Positions 35,895-47,928 of a DNA stretch of 64,000 nucleotides are shown one piece after another. Each line of letters begins with the position of its first letter. Within the stretch, counting starts at the first letter, position 1. Below the pieces are notes generated by a model. It was given only the letters and a program-made list of their open reading frames with translations. It was not told the DNA's origin and did no database searches. Source of the stretch: Gentiana macrophylla (taxonomy: Eukaryota; Streptophyta; Magnoliopsida; Gentianales; Gentianaceae); assembly GCA_026214975.1 (NCBI GenBank), contig CM047805.1, forward strand, positions 189,543,620 to 189,607,619, written 5' to 3'. Both the position numbers and the translations under genes were made by a program.

Positions 35895-36778
35895 TCACTT
35901 ATCCTGCCATGCTTTCGTGTCCAGAGAGTGGCAATGTCCGCGAACACCAATCCACTTTCGTGTCCAGAGCGTGGCAATGTCAGCGAACACCAATCCACAT
36001 GTTGCAAGGAGCGGGCATATCACAAACAAAACAATAACACTGCAATGGCAAGACAAATGTTTCAGTAACACAGGATAAGATACTACTACTCCCTTAAAAG
36101 AATATAAAAAGAGATAGTAAATTGATAGAAAGAATACCAGGTCACAGTATTGTTCGTGAGGTGACATGTCAAAAGGGTACGTTAAACATACGTGCCTGGA
36201 ATGGGGTAATCTCTGCATGCCACCTACAAAAAAACAATATTTAAGATATGAACAACATTATTTAAAAAAATATGTAGTTTGGATACACAAATATTTAGTC
36301 AGTGATTGTAATACAAATAGCAAGATACTCCGCCTTCTTTCGCAACCACACAAATATCGTAACCATCGGAGTCATTGCCGATGATAGCAACAAAATAAAA
36401 CTGAGGGTCAAAATCGATAATGAAACACTCTTCGGTCTCCTTGAGAGCGGACATATGTGCATCATTTGGAGACCCCGGTGGGGGAGAGCATCCATCAGGT
36501 GGATTTGTATGGACCGAAACCCTTTTTTGTCGAGGTCGGACCATGGTTATTTTAGTTTTCTCAACCTCGGTCATCTGTTGAATATTTGTCATAGAAAAAA
36601 TTGGAGGTGGACGTGGACATGAAGGATTAAAATCCAAAATGAAACAATCTTCATTCATTTCTAAAAGTTTCATGTGGTCGACACTTTTGGCACGCAATAT
36701 TGGCGTGTCATCTACGTAGACGACAATTTCCAGTGAAGTACTATCTTTCGATATATTGTTATGAACGGAACGGACCAT
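35895..36778 (-). pseudogene. RIN13-like (RPM1-interacting protein 13-like) gene, broken
   Basis: Three exons fit: 36329-36778 (starts ATG, 150 codons), 36138-36223 and 35895-36039. Exon 1 holds two copies of an acidic motif, NEDCFILDFNP and TEECFIIDFDP, and ends DICVVAKEGG. Joined across a GT-AG intron this continues as VACRDYP. Then HSRHVCLTYPFDMSPHEQYC and, in exon 3, CYCFVCDMPAPC follow. This Cys/His-rich tail is what I associate with plant RPM1-interacting protein 13 relatives; the family name is from memory. Exon 2 lacks one base after RDYP, and exon 3 contains a 44-bp tandem duplication that brings in a stop and shifts the frame. The copy cannot encode the full protein. It sits inside the Helitron-like element, which suggests capture. 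Confidence 0.55.
35913..36000. repeat. 44-bp tandem duplication inside the RIN13-like exon 3
   Basis: Two near-identical copies contain TCGTGTCCAGAG, GTGGCAATGTC and GCGAACACCAATCCAC, with two or three mismatches. On the minus strand each encodes the segment ending HCH-x-LDTK, so the duplication repeats part of the protein tail out of frame. Confidence 0.85.
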
Positions 36779-37399
36779 TTTTTTATTGGGATTGAAATTT
36801 TGGATTGGGATTGAGGTTTAAATAAGGAGTGGGAGTGGGGGTGTTTTTTTTGGGCGAGTTACTTTAGGAAATGTGGGGCGGTGGAAAGTAAAAGGAGTGG
36901 GAAGAGTGAGGCAGTTTAAATAAAGAGTGAGATTGGGGTAGTTTTTTGTGGGAGAGGTAGTTGTAGGAGGGGTGGTTAGTTTTTGGGAAATATGCAGAGG
37001 GGAGTGGAGAATGTTGAACTCCCCACTTGCATTCCAACTCCCCACACTTTCATTCCATGATCCGTTTTTTTAATAAGGTTTTTTCTTTTATTTTTAGCGG
37101 GTTATCAGGTTTTGAAAACGGGTTTTTCTGTGTTTTTTCCGGGTCAATTAGCGGGTAATTGGGTTAAATCTCTTCCTGTATATATATATAGTATAGATAT
37201 ATATATAGTCTAACGTGGGCATTGATGACAACTTCCCACTATTTTTTTTCCAACATAACTTCCCACTAATTGTGATATAGTACATGGTCTTTTTAAAAAA
37301 AAATCAGTTTAGGGGTATTTTTGTAAAATAATTGTTAGTGTCCTTTTTGATAATTTTGATAATCTTTTTGTCCTTTTCAATAAGTCTCCCTAATAACTA

Positions 37400-37655
37400 T
37401 TACTACCTTTGTTTCAGAATATGAGAGTTTTTTTTTTGAGTTTACACACGGTAGAATGCGATAAATTTGAAGTATGAAAACCTAAAACATCATTTATAAT
37501 TAAAAAAATTACAATAGTTACAAAGTAATAAATGATTGTTGGATCGATAATAAAAGAAAATATTAAATGTTTCAGTAATAGTCTATAAAGCCTTATGTTA
37601 TTGGCAAAACCAAAAAATTAAAAAGTCTTATATCTTGGACGGAAGTCGTCCTTAG
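37400..37655. mobile_element. Degenerate Stowaway-like MITE
   Basis: The left end CTACCTTTGTTTCAGAATATGAG and right end TATATCTTGGACGGAAGTCG are imperfect inverted repeats of the CTACCTCCGT class. The interior is AT-rich and non-coding. The borders are approximate and target duplications are not clear. Confidence 0.4.
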
Positions 37656-37736
37656 TAGTAGCAATTGTGAATTAATGTCTGCCTTACTAAGCAAAGATTG
37701 CATGAGCGGAGGTGGAAGAATCATAATCTCTAGTTA

Positions 37737-37910
37737 GTGACGGATCCAAAAAATTTATACAGCAGGGTCCGTAAATATTTAACACAGTAAATATTTTTTT
37801 TCACAGGTCTCAAATATTTTTTTATAGATAAAATATAGAGTATTTCTATTTTAACGGGGTCCGCGGACCCCATTTACTCAAGTGTAGATCCGCCTATGAG
37901 TAACCATCTA
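37737..37910. mobile_element. MITE-like element with GGATC ends and a GGGGTCCGCGGACCCC palindrome
   Basis: AGTGACGGATCC at the left and GTAGATCCGCC near the right are inverted relatives, in the same style as the hAT MITE at 1375. A perfect 16-bp palindrome GGGGTCCGCGGACCCC lies near 37856-37871. No clear 8-bp duplication is visible. Confidence 0.4.
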
Positions 37911-37919
37911 GTCTAGCTA

Positions 37920-38350
37920 ACAAAAAGATAAGATTAGACATTTCTTACAGTTGGATGATAGGAAATGAAAATGACACAAAAGCCGGAAGCAAGGTCCTCT
38001 TACAGTAAATCTAGGCTTCTCTCTCGACTGGGGACCAATCTTCCTCACGAGCCAAATGTTGTTGATAGATAGTGAGAGACTCACCCTCAAATGTAACACA
38101 CAAGAACCTCTACACCAAAGCATGATAGAGAGCCAAAGTTTCCCCCTTCAACACGTCATAACCGTCATCCGGCTTCTTAAAAACCCAATTTAGGAACATC
38201 CCCTTCTATTTCGAAATAAGCCTCCGATTGCAATTGTGTCATCTTCAAAAGCCACATCTATATTGAATTTAACATTCTCAATGATCAGAGGTTGCCATGA
38301 GGAGCTATAAGCCGAACCATTGCTTACGGGGCGGTCATGCTCTCCGCCTC
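37920..38350 (-). pseudogene. LINE RNase H fragment, minus strand
   Basis: The minus strand reads NVKFNIDVAFEDDTIAIGG then LFRNRRG, the first strands of a LINE RNase H domain with the initial catalytic Asp. The frame then breaks with stops. Downstream bases show remnants only. It is independent of the plus-strand LINE fragment that follows. Confidence 0.5.
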
Positions 38351-38439
38351 AACATTGAATTGGGTCATAACAAAATTTATATGGATATCTTTTCCATTAC
38401 AAATATAACCTCATCTTCTTAAAAGACAAAATTGAAGAC

Positions 38440-38704
38440 CATTTGAGGAGGAACTTCCGGATTTCTTTAGAAATCTTACATTGGAAAAAGCTGTGTGGTG
38501 TGGAAACCCATTAATTATGGTTTATTCACTGTTAAATCTGGCTTTTCTTGGCTATTGAACAATATTTCTAATCAAAACTGGAATAAATCATGGGTTTTCA
38601 GTGGAAAATTAAAGCTTTGCCTTCAAGTGAGTAGTATTAGAAAACCCAAGATATGCTCATGTTTAATCATAATAACATTCCCATCCCTGTACAGGAAAGA
38701 TTAA
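38440..38704 (+). pseudogene. LINE zf-RVT lead-in fragment, plus strand
   Basis: The frame starts with VWKPINYGLFTVKSGFSWLL and continues NWNKSWVFSGKLKL. This is the typical junction into the zf-RVT domain: W-x4-G-x-F-T-V-K-S-G, then W-x3-W. No cysteine-histidine core follows before the frame decays, so the copy is truncated. Confidence 0.5.
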
Positions 38705-38989
38705 TAACTAATTTGGAAAAAATAGTTTTGTTGAATTTAGTGGTTAAGAAGAAGACCCTGATAACACTTTTTCTTTTTCCTTTTTCTTTCTTTCTTAATG
38801 CCTTGTGGTCCATGTGGAATATATAAGATGTTCATGTTTTTTTTTTTTAAACTTAAATTTGCCTCTCACAAAAGTTCAAGCGCAAAAAATGGAATGGAAA
38901 AAATAGTTGTGTTAACTTTTTTGAAGAAACCCTGTTAGCTCTACTACGTAGAGTGATAGAGTCTAACGAGCAAAGATATCTATAGTATT

Positions 38990-39140
38990 AGCCTTAATTG
39001 GTCTCTTAAGTACAAGTGATTTTAGATATTATCAACAAAACGACGTAGTTTTGAAAGGAAAAAAAAACTACGGCCAGATCATTTTCATATTTTGAGTGTG
39101 TGGTCAGACCATTTGTACTTGAGAGACTACTTAAGGCTGA
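38990..39140. mobile_element. MITE with about 30-bp inverted repeats
   Basis: AGCCTTAATTGGTCTCTTAA at 38990 is mirrored by TTGAGAGACTACTTAAGGCT ending near 39138. The similarity extends inward over TACAAGTG/CATTTGTA, so each arm is about 29-30 bp with few mismatches. A second inner stem (ACGTAGTTTT and AAAACTACG) makes the roughly 150-bp element almost wholly self-complementary. Target duplications are not certain. Confidence 0.65.
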
Positions 39141-42100
39141 TACTTGAGAGGATCCTGACTCAGAGTCTAACTCCTATCCAAAAAACAAAAATGGTGTACA
39201 TAAATAACGATCGAGTTAGTTGACAAGTGACCTTTGTGTAACACTTAAGGTAAACTCTTAAAATCTACTAGAAATGCAAAAATTTGATGTTTGAGCCTAT
39301 AAAATGCATAATGTATTATAACTTGACGAATTACAGACAACCAAATCGGTTTTTCAGCTTCAAATACAGATAGAATGCCTAGTGGCATTGCCAACCCATA
39401 GTTTGTTACCAGATAAAATGTTGGGTTTTATGGTAGAAAATCTACACCATTAGAATTATCATGGTGGATTTTTATTCAGAACAAAATGAAATCATAACAA
39501 ATAGATGTCAATTGTTAAGCAAGGCAAAGAGCAAGTCAAAAAAACTAATGTTAAAAGAGGGAACAAGGGACAGGGATAATAATCACCCTGTCTTCTCAAC
39601 TTACAAAGACCAAGAGAAGGTGATGACGAATTTAGTATCTGTATATTAGCTTCTTGTAAGCATCCTTGTTTTGCGAGTAATACTTGATCTCGGCCTGCAA
39701 AGGAGTAAAGTTTATGCTTAGTATCAGGAATCAGAATCAGGCAGGAGATCAAATGCAATTCATATCTTTGTGCCAATAACTTTCTATTCCTTCGCCATTT
39801 TCATATCATTCTTCAAGGTGTTTTCATATTTTTGGCACATAGTATAGGATGTATAGAGGAACAAACTTTACAGTATTGCCAGATATGTTTAGTGCTGCTA
39901 TATTGTGAGATAAATTACACACACCCAAAAAAAAAGGATGCTGGGACATACATACCTTTCTGACCCCTTGTATAGCAGTTATGAGCTTTTCACCAATCAT
40001 TTCCCTTAAGAAGGTGTCCTTTTCTAGAGCTTCTAATGACTCTGAAAGAGTTTTCGGCAATCTTTCAATCTCTTGTTGCCGGTCATTCGGGTTTTCATCT
40101 GTTTAATGCACATTCAAAGCATACAATCAGACAATATTTTCACAACATACGATGACCAAGAACATTGAACAAGCTAAAAATAGGGTAATATAGCATACAA
40201 AGGACACTTTGTTAATCTAGTAAATAATTCTGTATCATACCGACAGGTTTAGGCAGCTTTAAATGTCTACGAAGACCATCAATCCCAGCCGCCATTATAG
40301 CAGCCAAGGCCAAATAAGGATTAGCACAACCATCAATAGCTTTAATCTCAAGATTGCTCACTGCGCCATCTGGAACTCCAGGCGGACAAGCTGTTCGGAT
40401 TGGAGCTTCTCTGTTTTCTTTTCCCCAGCACAGGTATGCTCCACTCCATGTATTTGGCTGTATCCGATCATAACTGGTTCCAAAAAGCAAATCAAACCAA
40501 CACAGCTAGACGAAGAAAAAACTTAAAAAAATACACAATAAGTTGTTGAACAAGTAACGTAACAGACCTGTTAGGAACTGGAGCAGTAAATGCCAAAATC
40601 GAAGGTAAATGATCTAAAACCCCGGCCATAAACTCTTCCCCGATCCTGGACATTCCATGCTCACTTGATTCGCCTCCAGCAGCCATGAAGACATTTTCTC
40701 CATTTTCAGTTAAACTGATGTGCACATGTGATCCAGATCCAATGTCGTCCAACGCATACCTTGGAAAACAAAGGGCACAATGAAACTTGCTTGAATCAAA
40801 TCCAACTTGAATGCAAACATGTCTGTCGTAAACACACAATCAATCTAACCAAACCTCTGTATCAGGTTCGTGTAAAGACTTACTTGGGAACAAAAGTGGC
40901 TAACAGTCCATATTTCCTTGCAATTGACCTAACTACTTCACGCGTAAAGACCAAGTTGTCCGCTGCATTACCACAGATACTGTAACCCAAAGCGATTTCA
41001 AACTGACCATTCCCAGCTTCAGCATGCATCTATTTCAAGTCATAGATTCATAAAGAATATGAAGTTTTAGGGATCTCACCAGTTGATAAAAAACACACTT
41101 GAAAATTATAAAACCATATGTGAAATGGCTCACATGCTTCAATTTCATGTTGCTTTTATACTATAATGTGTTACACTACATGAAAAACTTCATACAATGA
41201 CGGGTACATAAACTTTTCCTTCTTTACCTGTTCCACAACGATATTCAATGATTCGAGTGCTAAAAACTTCCTGAAGTACGGGAAAAGCTGCATCAAATGC
41301 CGATGTAGAGCAGTAAGGAGTGTTGTCAAAGGGGACCCATTCTTCTTTCCCATCCCTGATCAGTGGTTTGAAATTTTGTAAGTCATAAGACACGCAAAAG
41401 CATTCTATACGCGACGGTGAGCATGATGCTGGTCCTGACTTACCTTGCTATATTCTTTAATAGAAAAAATTCATTCTCAAAACCTGCATTCATTATCTGA
41501 AAAGAAAAAAAAAAGGATTTATTCAGAATGAATGGCAGCTCCACTTCAAACCTTCAACAGAAATTTAACAAAGCATACCAAATTAAATTCATCTTTCAAA
41601 ACTTTAGAGACTCGTCTTAAAGCTTCTCTCGGGCAATATCCCCATGCTTCACCAGGTGTAAGATGCATGTCGGCCAAAACCATTTCCTGTTCTGCTGCCC
41701 TGCCAAAGAAAAAACGCATAAACAACGGCTCTTTAACCTTATTACAACTAGGTGCGTTCGACTCTATGATTCTGTCTCCAACGAGAGACGCATGTTTACC
41801 CATAATAAGTAGCCGAAGGAGTAGGAGAAAAGGAGGTACTTTGTTGCTTAACAAGAATGAAAAAACGTCAAGAAATATAGCAAGGACTTCTTCAATATAG
41901 ATGATCAATAGTGAAGGACAGAACAAAAGAGCAGTTACCATGGGATTGTGTGTATTGTGGACAAATCAGGAATCAATCTGATTTCACCTACACCACTCAG
42001 ATTAGTGCCATCAGCAGGACCATCAACAGATGAAGACATTCCCATGCATGCACAAGTTAGTCCCACGCCGTTTTTCTTAACAACTTCATGAAACCGTTTA

Positions 42101-43338
42101 TGTGGGACAACCTACATGATACATAGAAAATGAAAAATACGTTAATTGATATTTCGACTCATGCTAGACAACTCAAATGGAGCAACACTTAGAGGAAGCC
42201 TAGAACATGAATTAAGCAACATCTATCAGTCGCAAGCTAAAACTTATTTGAGTAACTGTTTTTAGAACATTACACTGTCAGCCTCTTGAAAAACTTCAGA
42301 ATAAAAAAGACCATGTATCAATAGATAACGAATCACAGAATTTTTAATACTCACTACCCTAATCAGATATTCTGGACAGAAATCGCATTACATAAGAAAT
42401 GGATTTGGAAAACAAGCTCTTGACTGTCCTTTACGGTTTCCAAAACTAGTGCCAACCGAAACCAAAAAGTACTCACCCGGCATCTGTGTTGTCCTGAAGT
42501 ATCTACCCACATAATGCGTACAAATTTGATATCTTTCTTTAGGCAATTTGGTCCTTTTGTCACAGAGCAAGCAGATGCACTAGAATCAGATGGTCTTCCA
42601 GCATTATTAATTTTATAAAATGCTTTTGCATTTCTAGAAAAAATGTCAGTAACCGCAGCAATAGCTTCTTCAAGTGAGAGATCACCAGCAACACAGGCAT
42701 CACGCATTACAGAATATACAACTTCACGGGCCTTTTGTGCTCCTATCAACGCGATTAAGAAAACATTATATTATATAACATAAAAGCATGCACATTTATC
42801 TTCCTCATTAGCCAATTGAGAAGGCAATAACCATGCAGCATGGTAAAGCAAAAGTTTACACTAACCTAGGAAATAAGCCTCAGGAAATGAGCATGCGTCT
42901 GTACTGAACATCACCTGCCAAATGGATTATAATTAACATTCCTATGTCAGGTGAAAAAAAGCCACACGAAATGAGTGAAACTGGAAACATTGATGTAGTC
43001 CTAGGCCAATATTTCAACCATTTCTTTAGAATATGGATGCAGTTTAAATATTGCCACATTAACTGTGCGAAATATTACCTTTTTTGTTGAAGCTAGCTCC
43101 AAAAGTTCTTTCACTGATGATATCATCCCATGAAAGCTGAGCTTAGGAATTGCCAACCCAAAATCAAGATAGACCTATTAGTCAATATAGAGTGAGTTAA
43201 CCATTAGGTGAATAAAAAGTAAAACTTGAACTCTAGTTTACGATGTACCCATGGGAAGATTCTACAAGTTACCTGAGGGTAGACAGAGGCCAAATATGAT
43301 GCTTCCTTAGAAAAAGGATAAGAGGCATGTAAAAGCAC

Positions 43339-46300
43339 TGTTTAGGGCTAAATTATAGTGATTTTCATATATATTTTATGAATCAATTTCCCCCATATAT
43401 GGATTATTTTCATAGATATCGGGCCTTATAGTCAAATATTGAGTAAATGAGGTTTTTAATGATTAAATATGAAAACGTATCGATTTTTATGTTTATTTGA
43501 TGTTTTTATATTATTTTGGAAATTATTACGTTTTGGTATGTTTTTGATATTTGTAGATACCCAATTAATGATGGAAAAGATGATCCTAAAAGGCTAAATT
43601 CGAGATGGAAGAGGATCAATTAAAGATATGGAAGAATAAAAGAGATAAGGAAAGAAATAAATCAAGATAAAGATGGAAAAATCAAGAAATTCGATTTCAA
43701 GTCAATATGGACGAGCGTCCATCTCGGCATTTTAGCGTCCAATACGAACAGGCGTTTGGTGAAGTGGACGAGCGCCCTAGAAGAGATTTTACATTCGTAG
43801 AGTCTCCAGACGCAAGTTGAACGAGCGTTGACTCTCCGTCAAGGCAAATGGACGGGCGCCCATGTATTCAAACGAGCGTCCGCCGCCGCTTTGCCTAAAC
43901 CGACTTAATCTTCTATTTAAACAAATTGTCGCCCCAACCCTAATTCATCCATATTTTTCTTCACATCAAAAAGAGAGCACAACCGCGTTCAGGAGTTTCA
44001 TTTGCCGGTCACCCGAGCCTTGTGCTCGGGTGATCCGGGGTTAGTTTAGATGTTTTTTTTTTTTCGCTTCTTCTTCCTTTTAGTCGCCCATGGTGTTGGT
44101 TTGAGCCTTGAACTTGGGGCAGCCATGGTTAATCTTTCCGCACTGTGTAAGTTTTCATCTTTGGATCTTTTATGTATGAATTCAATTCAAAGTTCGCTTT
44201 TTCCATGCGCTTATTTGTTAATGCAATTTATATCGAAAGATGTTGTTATTGATGTTTACCGTGGGACGAAAGTCGGTGTAAACGCGAGATCACCATAGGA
44301 AAGAATAGACGTTTTGATCTATATCAAACGAAAGTTGATAGGTTGAATGTCTAGGTTGTTAGATCTAGTAAATCTTGCACCTTGGTTTATTTTATGATGC
44401 GTTAATCTCCGTAAATCGAAAGATAGAGATTGATAGGCGAATTCATCTACGAAAGTAGGAATTCATACGTTTGATAGGTGAAACCACAACTTGAATTAAA
44501 TCACTATAAGATAATCTAGGGAAGAAATTAAGGGTTGCGGGATGGTGGATTATGATTTGTTCCATGTTTAATCGCTTCAGTCATTATCATGTTCGTTAGA
44601 TAGATTTATTCGTTTTTCTTAGTTGTAGTTTAGATTTATTTTATGTTGATCGCAATTATCCTTCCTGGCTTTGGATTAACAATCCTCTGTCCAGTTTACT
44701 TTTCCGTTTTAGTTTAGGTTTAGGTTAATAAAGAAGAATTAATAAGTTAGATTCGATGACCCAATTCCTGAGGATCGATACCGTGCTTTATCCAACTTTA
44801 CTAGCAACTACCCGGTATTCGGCCGGTTGTGAGGTAGTTTTGCATGGTAGTATAGGTTTTATAAATTTTCTTTTGTTTTAATGATGCAAAATCTCCCCAA
44901 CAAAAGTGGCGCCGTTGCATGGTAGTATAGGTTATAAATTTTCTTTTGTTTTAATTTTCTTTTGTTTTGTTCTGTTGGACGCCCGTCCAGTTCTTCATCT
45001 GCAGGTGAACGAGCGTTGGGAAGTATTGGACGCTCATCCGTTCGAATATTTTCAATCCTGTTCTGATTTAGAGGACCAGACGGCGTCTATACTTTCGAAC
45101 GCCCGTCCGGTCGGTTTTTCAAAGCGCATTTGCGTCTGCAAGTGGAACGCCCGTCCGATTCAACGCTAAGTGAACGTTAGTCCGGGTTCATCCAGGTTCT
45201 AAATTTCTTGATTTTATTTTCAATGCTTTTATTTGATGTGGATTTTTTTTTCATTCGAGCTTCTGTGGCTAATTGATAGATGTCCTGAACTTATATGTTT
45301 TTACCTTTCCATCTATGAATCCATGTTAGATAATTGATCAATTCCTTATATATGATTCATCTAGGCATGTTATAGTGACTGTCGGTTCTCGTAAGCAATA
45401 ACTGTTCTTATGGTTAATTAGTAGCTAATGTCGGTTCCCGTATGCTACATACCGCTCCGATGAATCTTTTAAGCTTTTAAGACTTACGTGCTTCCTTTGT
45501 TTTTATAGTTCATATGGGTAGCTATCACGCCGGTTTTCCGTATGCTACGCCCTTTTCCATATGAGTTATACCTGTTTAGATAGATGATCGTTGGTTTCCA
45601 TAAGTCTATCACTTTCGATAAGTCTTAAGGCGCGTCGGCACTAGTGACAAGACTGCGTTTATCGTAACTCACATTATGTGGTAGACGTTTATATATATGT
45701 CGTGTTGCATATAGTGGGCTAGTTTTCTTTCTTTTATTTTATTTTCTTTTCATTTAAATGCATTTTATTTAGTTGCATTTCATATAGTTGCATTGTTTTT
45801 CTATTTTTCCTTTTATTTTTCTTAAGTGTGGTCACCGTCGGTTTTCGTAATACCACCTAGTTTATTTTTCTTTTTGAGTGTAGTTAATCGCCGGTTTCGT
45901 AATACTACCTCGCTTTTTTCGAGTATGGTTACTGTTGGCTTTCCATATACCATCACTCTTTTATTTTCTTAGGATTTTTTTCATGTAGTTTGCATTTACA
46001 TGTAATTGCACCTAGCCTACTATTTTGTAATATTTCATGTATGTGTTTTCCATCTTTATGTGAGCCTAAGTTGAAAAATCTCTTCGACCTTTCTTTTCCT
46101 GTGCTTTATATGTTTTACTCCCCTAGCCCCGAGGTATTTCATGTTTGTTCAAGTGTGCGGGATGTTTTCGTTAGCAATTGTGCGTTTGAGACGATATCGC
46201 TTTTCCGTGGATGGTCCACGATCTCACTTGGATTCGTCAAGCATTTTCTCAAAGAAGTGCACCCATTCCAGGCTTGCTTCTTTAGAACTACAATCAGCTA

Positions 46301-47928
46301 AGTTCTCTTTTCTTTTATTTTGCACAACATGAGGACATGTTGTTATTTAAGTGTGGGGGTGTTGTTTAGGGCTAAATTATAGTGATTTTCATATATATTT
46401 TATGAATCAATTTCCCCCATATATGGATTATTTTCATAGATATCGGGCCTTATAGTCAAATATTGAGTAAATGAGGTTTTTAATGATTAAATATGAAAAC
46501 GTATCGATTTTTATGTTTATTTGATGTTTTTATATTATTTTGGAAATTATTACGTTTTGGTATGTTTTTGATATTTGTAGATACCCAATTAATGATGGAA
46601 AAGATGATCCTAAAAGGCTAAATTCGAGATGGAAGAGGATCAATTAAAGATATGGAAGAATAAAAGAGATAAGGAAAGAAATAAATCAAGATAAAGATGG
46701 AAAAATCAAGAAATTCGATTTCAAGTCAATATGGACGAGCGTCCATCCTGAAGCGCGACAGCGTCCCATACCGAACGGGCGTTTGGTGAAGTGGACGAGC
46801 GTCTGAAGAGATTTTACATTCGGTGTCTCCAGACGCAAAAGTCGAACGAGCGTTGACTCTCCGTCCAAGGCAAATGGACGGGCGTCCATGTATTCAAACG
46901 AGCGTCCGCCGCCGCCTTTGCCTAAACCGACTTAATCTTCTATTTAAACAGCCGTCGCCCCAACCCTAATTCATCCATATTTTTCTTCACATCAAAAAGA
47001 GAGCACAGCCGCATTCTGGGAGTTTCACGGCCGGTCAACCGAGCCTTGTGCTCGGGTGATCCGGGGTTAGTTTAGATGTTTTTTTTTTTCGTTTCTTCTT
47101 CCTTTTTAGTCGTCCATGGTGTTGGTTTGAGCCTTGAACTTGGGGCAGCCATGGTTAATCTTTCCGCAGCTGTAAGTTTTCATCTTTGGATCTTTTATGT
47201 ATGAATTCAATTCAAAGTTCGTTTCTTTCCATGCGTTTATTTGTTAATGCAATTTATATCGAAAGATGTTGTTATTGATGTTTACCGTAGGGGCGAAAAG
47301 TCGGTGTAAACGCGAGATCACCATAGGAAAGAATAGACGTTTTGATCTATATCAAACGAAAGTTGATAGGTTGAATGTCTAGGTTGTTAGATCTAGTAAA
47401 TCTTGCACCTTGGTTTATTTTATGATGCGTTAATCTCCGTAAATCGAAAGATAGAGATTGATAGCGAATTCATCTACGTAAAGTAGAATTCATACGTTTG
47501 ATAGGTGAAACCACAACTTGAATTAAATCACTATAAGATAATCTAGGGAAGAAATTAAGGGTTGCGGGATGGTGGATTATGATTTGTTCCATGTTTAATC
47601 GCCTACCATTATCATGTTCGTTAGATAGATTTATTCGTTTTCTTAGTTGTAGTTTAGATTTATTTTATGTTGATCGCAATTATCCTTCCTGGCTTTGGAT
47701 TAACAATCCTCTGTCCATCGATTTACTTTTCCGCTTTTAGTTTAGGTTTAGGTTAATAAAGAAGAATTAATAAGTTAGATTCGATGCCCAATTCCTCGAG
47801 GATCGATACCGTACTTATCCAACTTTACTAGCAACTACCCGGTATTCGGCCGGTTGGAGGTAGTTTTGCATGGTAGTATAGGTTTTATAAATTTTCTTTT
47901 GTTTTAATGATGCAAAATCTCCCCAACA
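43339..47928 (+). mobile_element. Athila-like non-autonomous LTR retrotransposon inside exon 6 of NodGS copy 2
   Basis: The left LTR is 43339-44902 (1564 bp) and the right LTR 46363-47928 (1566 bp). Both start TGTTTAGGGCTAAATTATAG and end AATCTCCCCAACA. The 5-bp target duplication AGCAC is perfect (43334-43338 and 47929-47933). Three bases after the left LTR, TGGCGCCGTTGC matches the 3' end of plant tRNA-Asp, the primer used by Athila-type Ty3/gypsy elements. The sequence TTTAAGTGTGGGGGTGT just before the right LTR is the polypurine tract. The 1460-bp interior has no gag or pol. LTR differences cluster in the GGACG-motif region and at homopolymers; elsewhere the LTRs are nearly identical, which points to a fairly recent insertion. 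Confidence 0.92.
44903..46362 (+). other. Leader-like interior of the retrotransposon with GGACGCCCGTCC motifs
   Basis: No protein is encoded; the frames at 44906-45169, 45990-46301 and 46141-46332 lack domains. After the primer binding site the sequence jumps into a copy of the LTR tail (GCATGGTAGTATAGG), which marks an internal deletion or template switch. Motifs of the form GGACGCCCGTCC or AACGCCCGTCC recur at about 44974-45170, the reverse complement of those in the LTRs. From 45360 to 45960 a loose repeat contains TGTCGGTT(C/T)(T/C)CGTA and GCCGGTTTTCCGTATGCTAC. Confidence 0.6.

Larger units (their letters stand above)
34787..37197 (-). mobile_element. Helitron-like element carrying a host gene fragment
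   Basis: On the minus strand the right end reads A then TCTATACTATATATATATAC at 37197, matching the TC-start with TCT(A/C)TACTA seen at many plant Helitron 5' ends, inserted after A. The left end has the strong palindrome ACCCGTGCATTATGCACGGGT at 34786-34806, a Helitron-style terminal hairpin related to the one at 3514-3528. A CTRR end is not visible because the hairpin runs straight into (TA)n. Between them lies a broken RIN13-like gene on the same strand. No Rep/helicase is present, so it would be non-autonomous. The element call is an inference from the termini. Confidence 0.45.
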
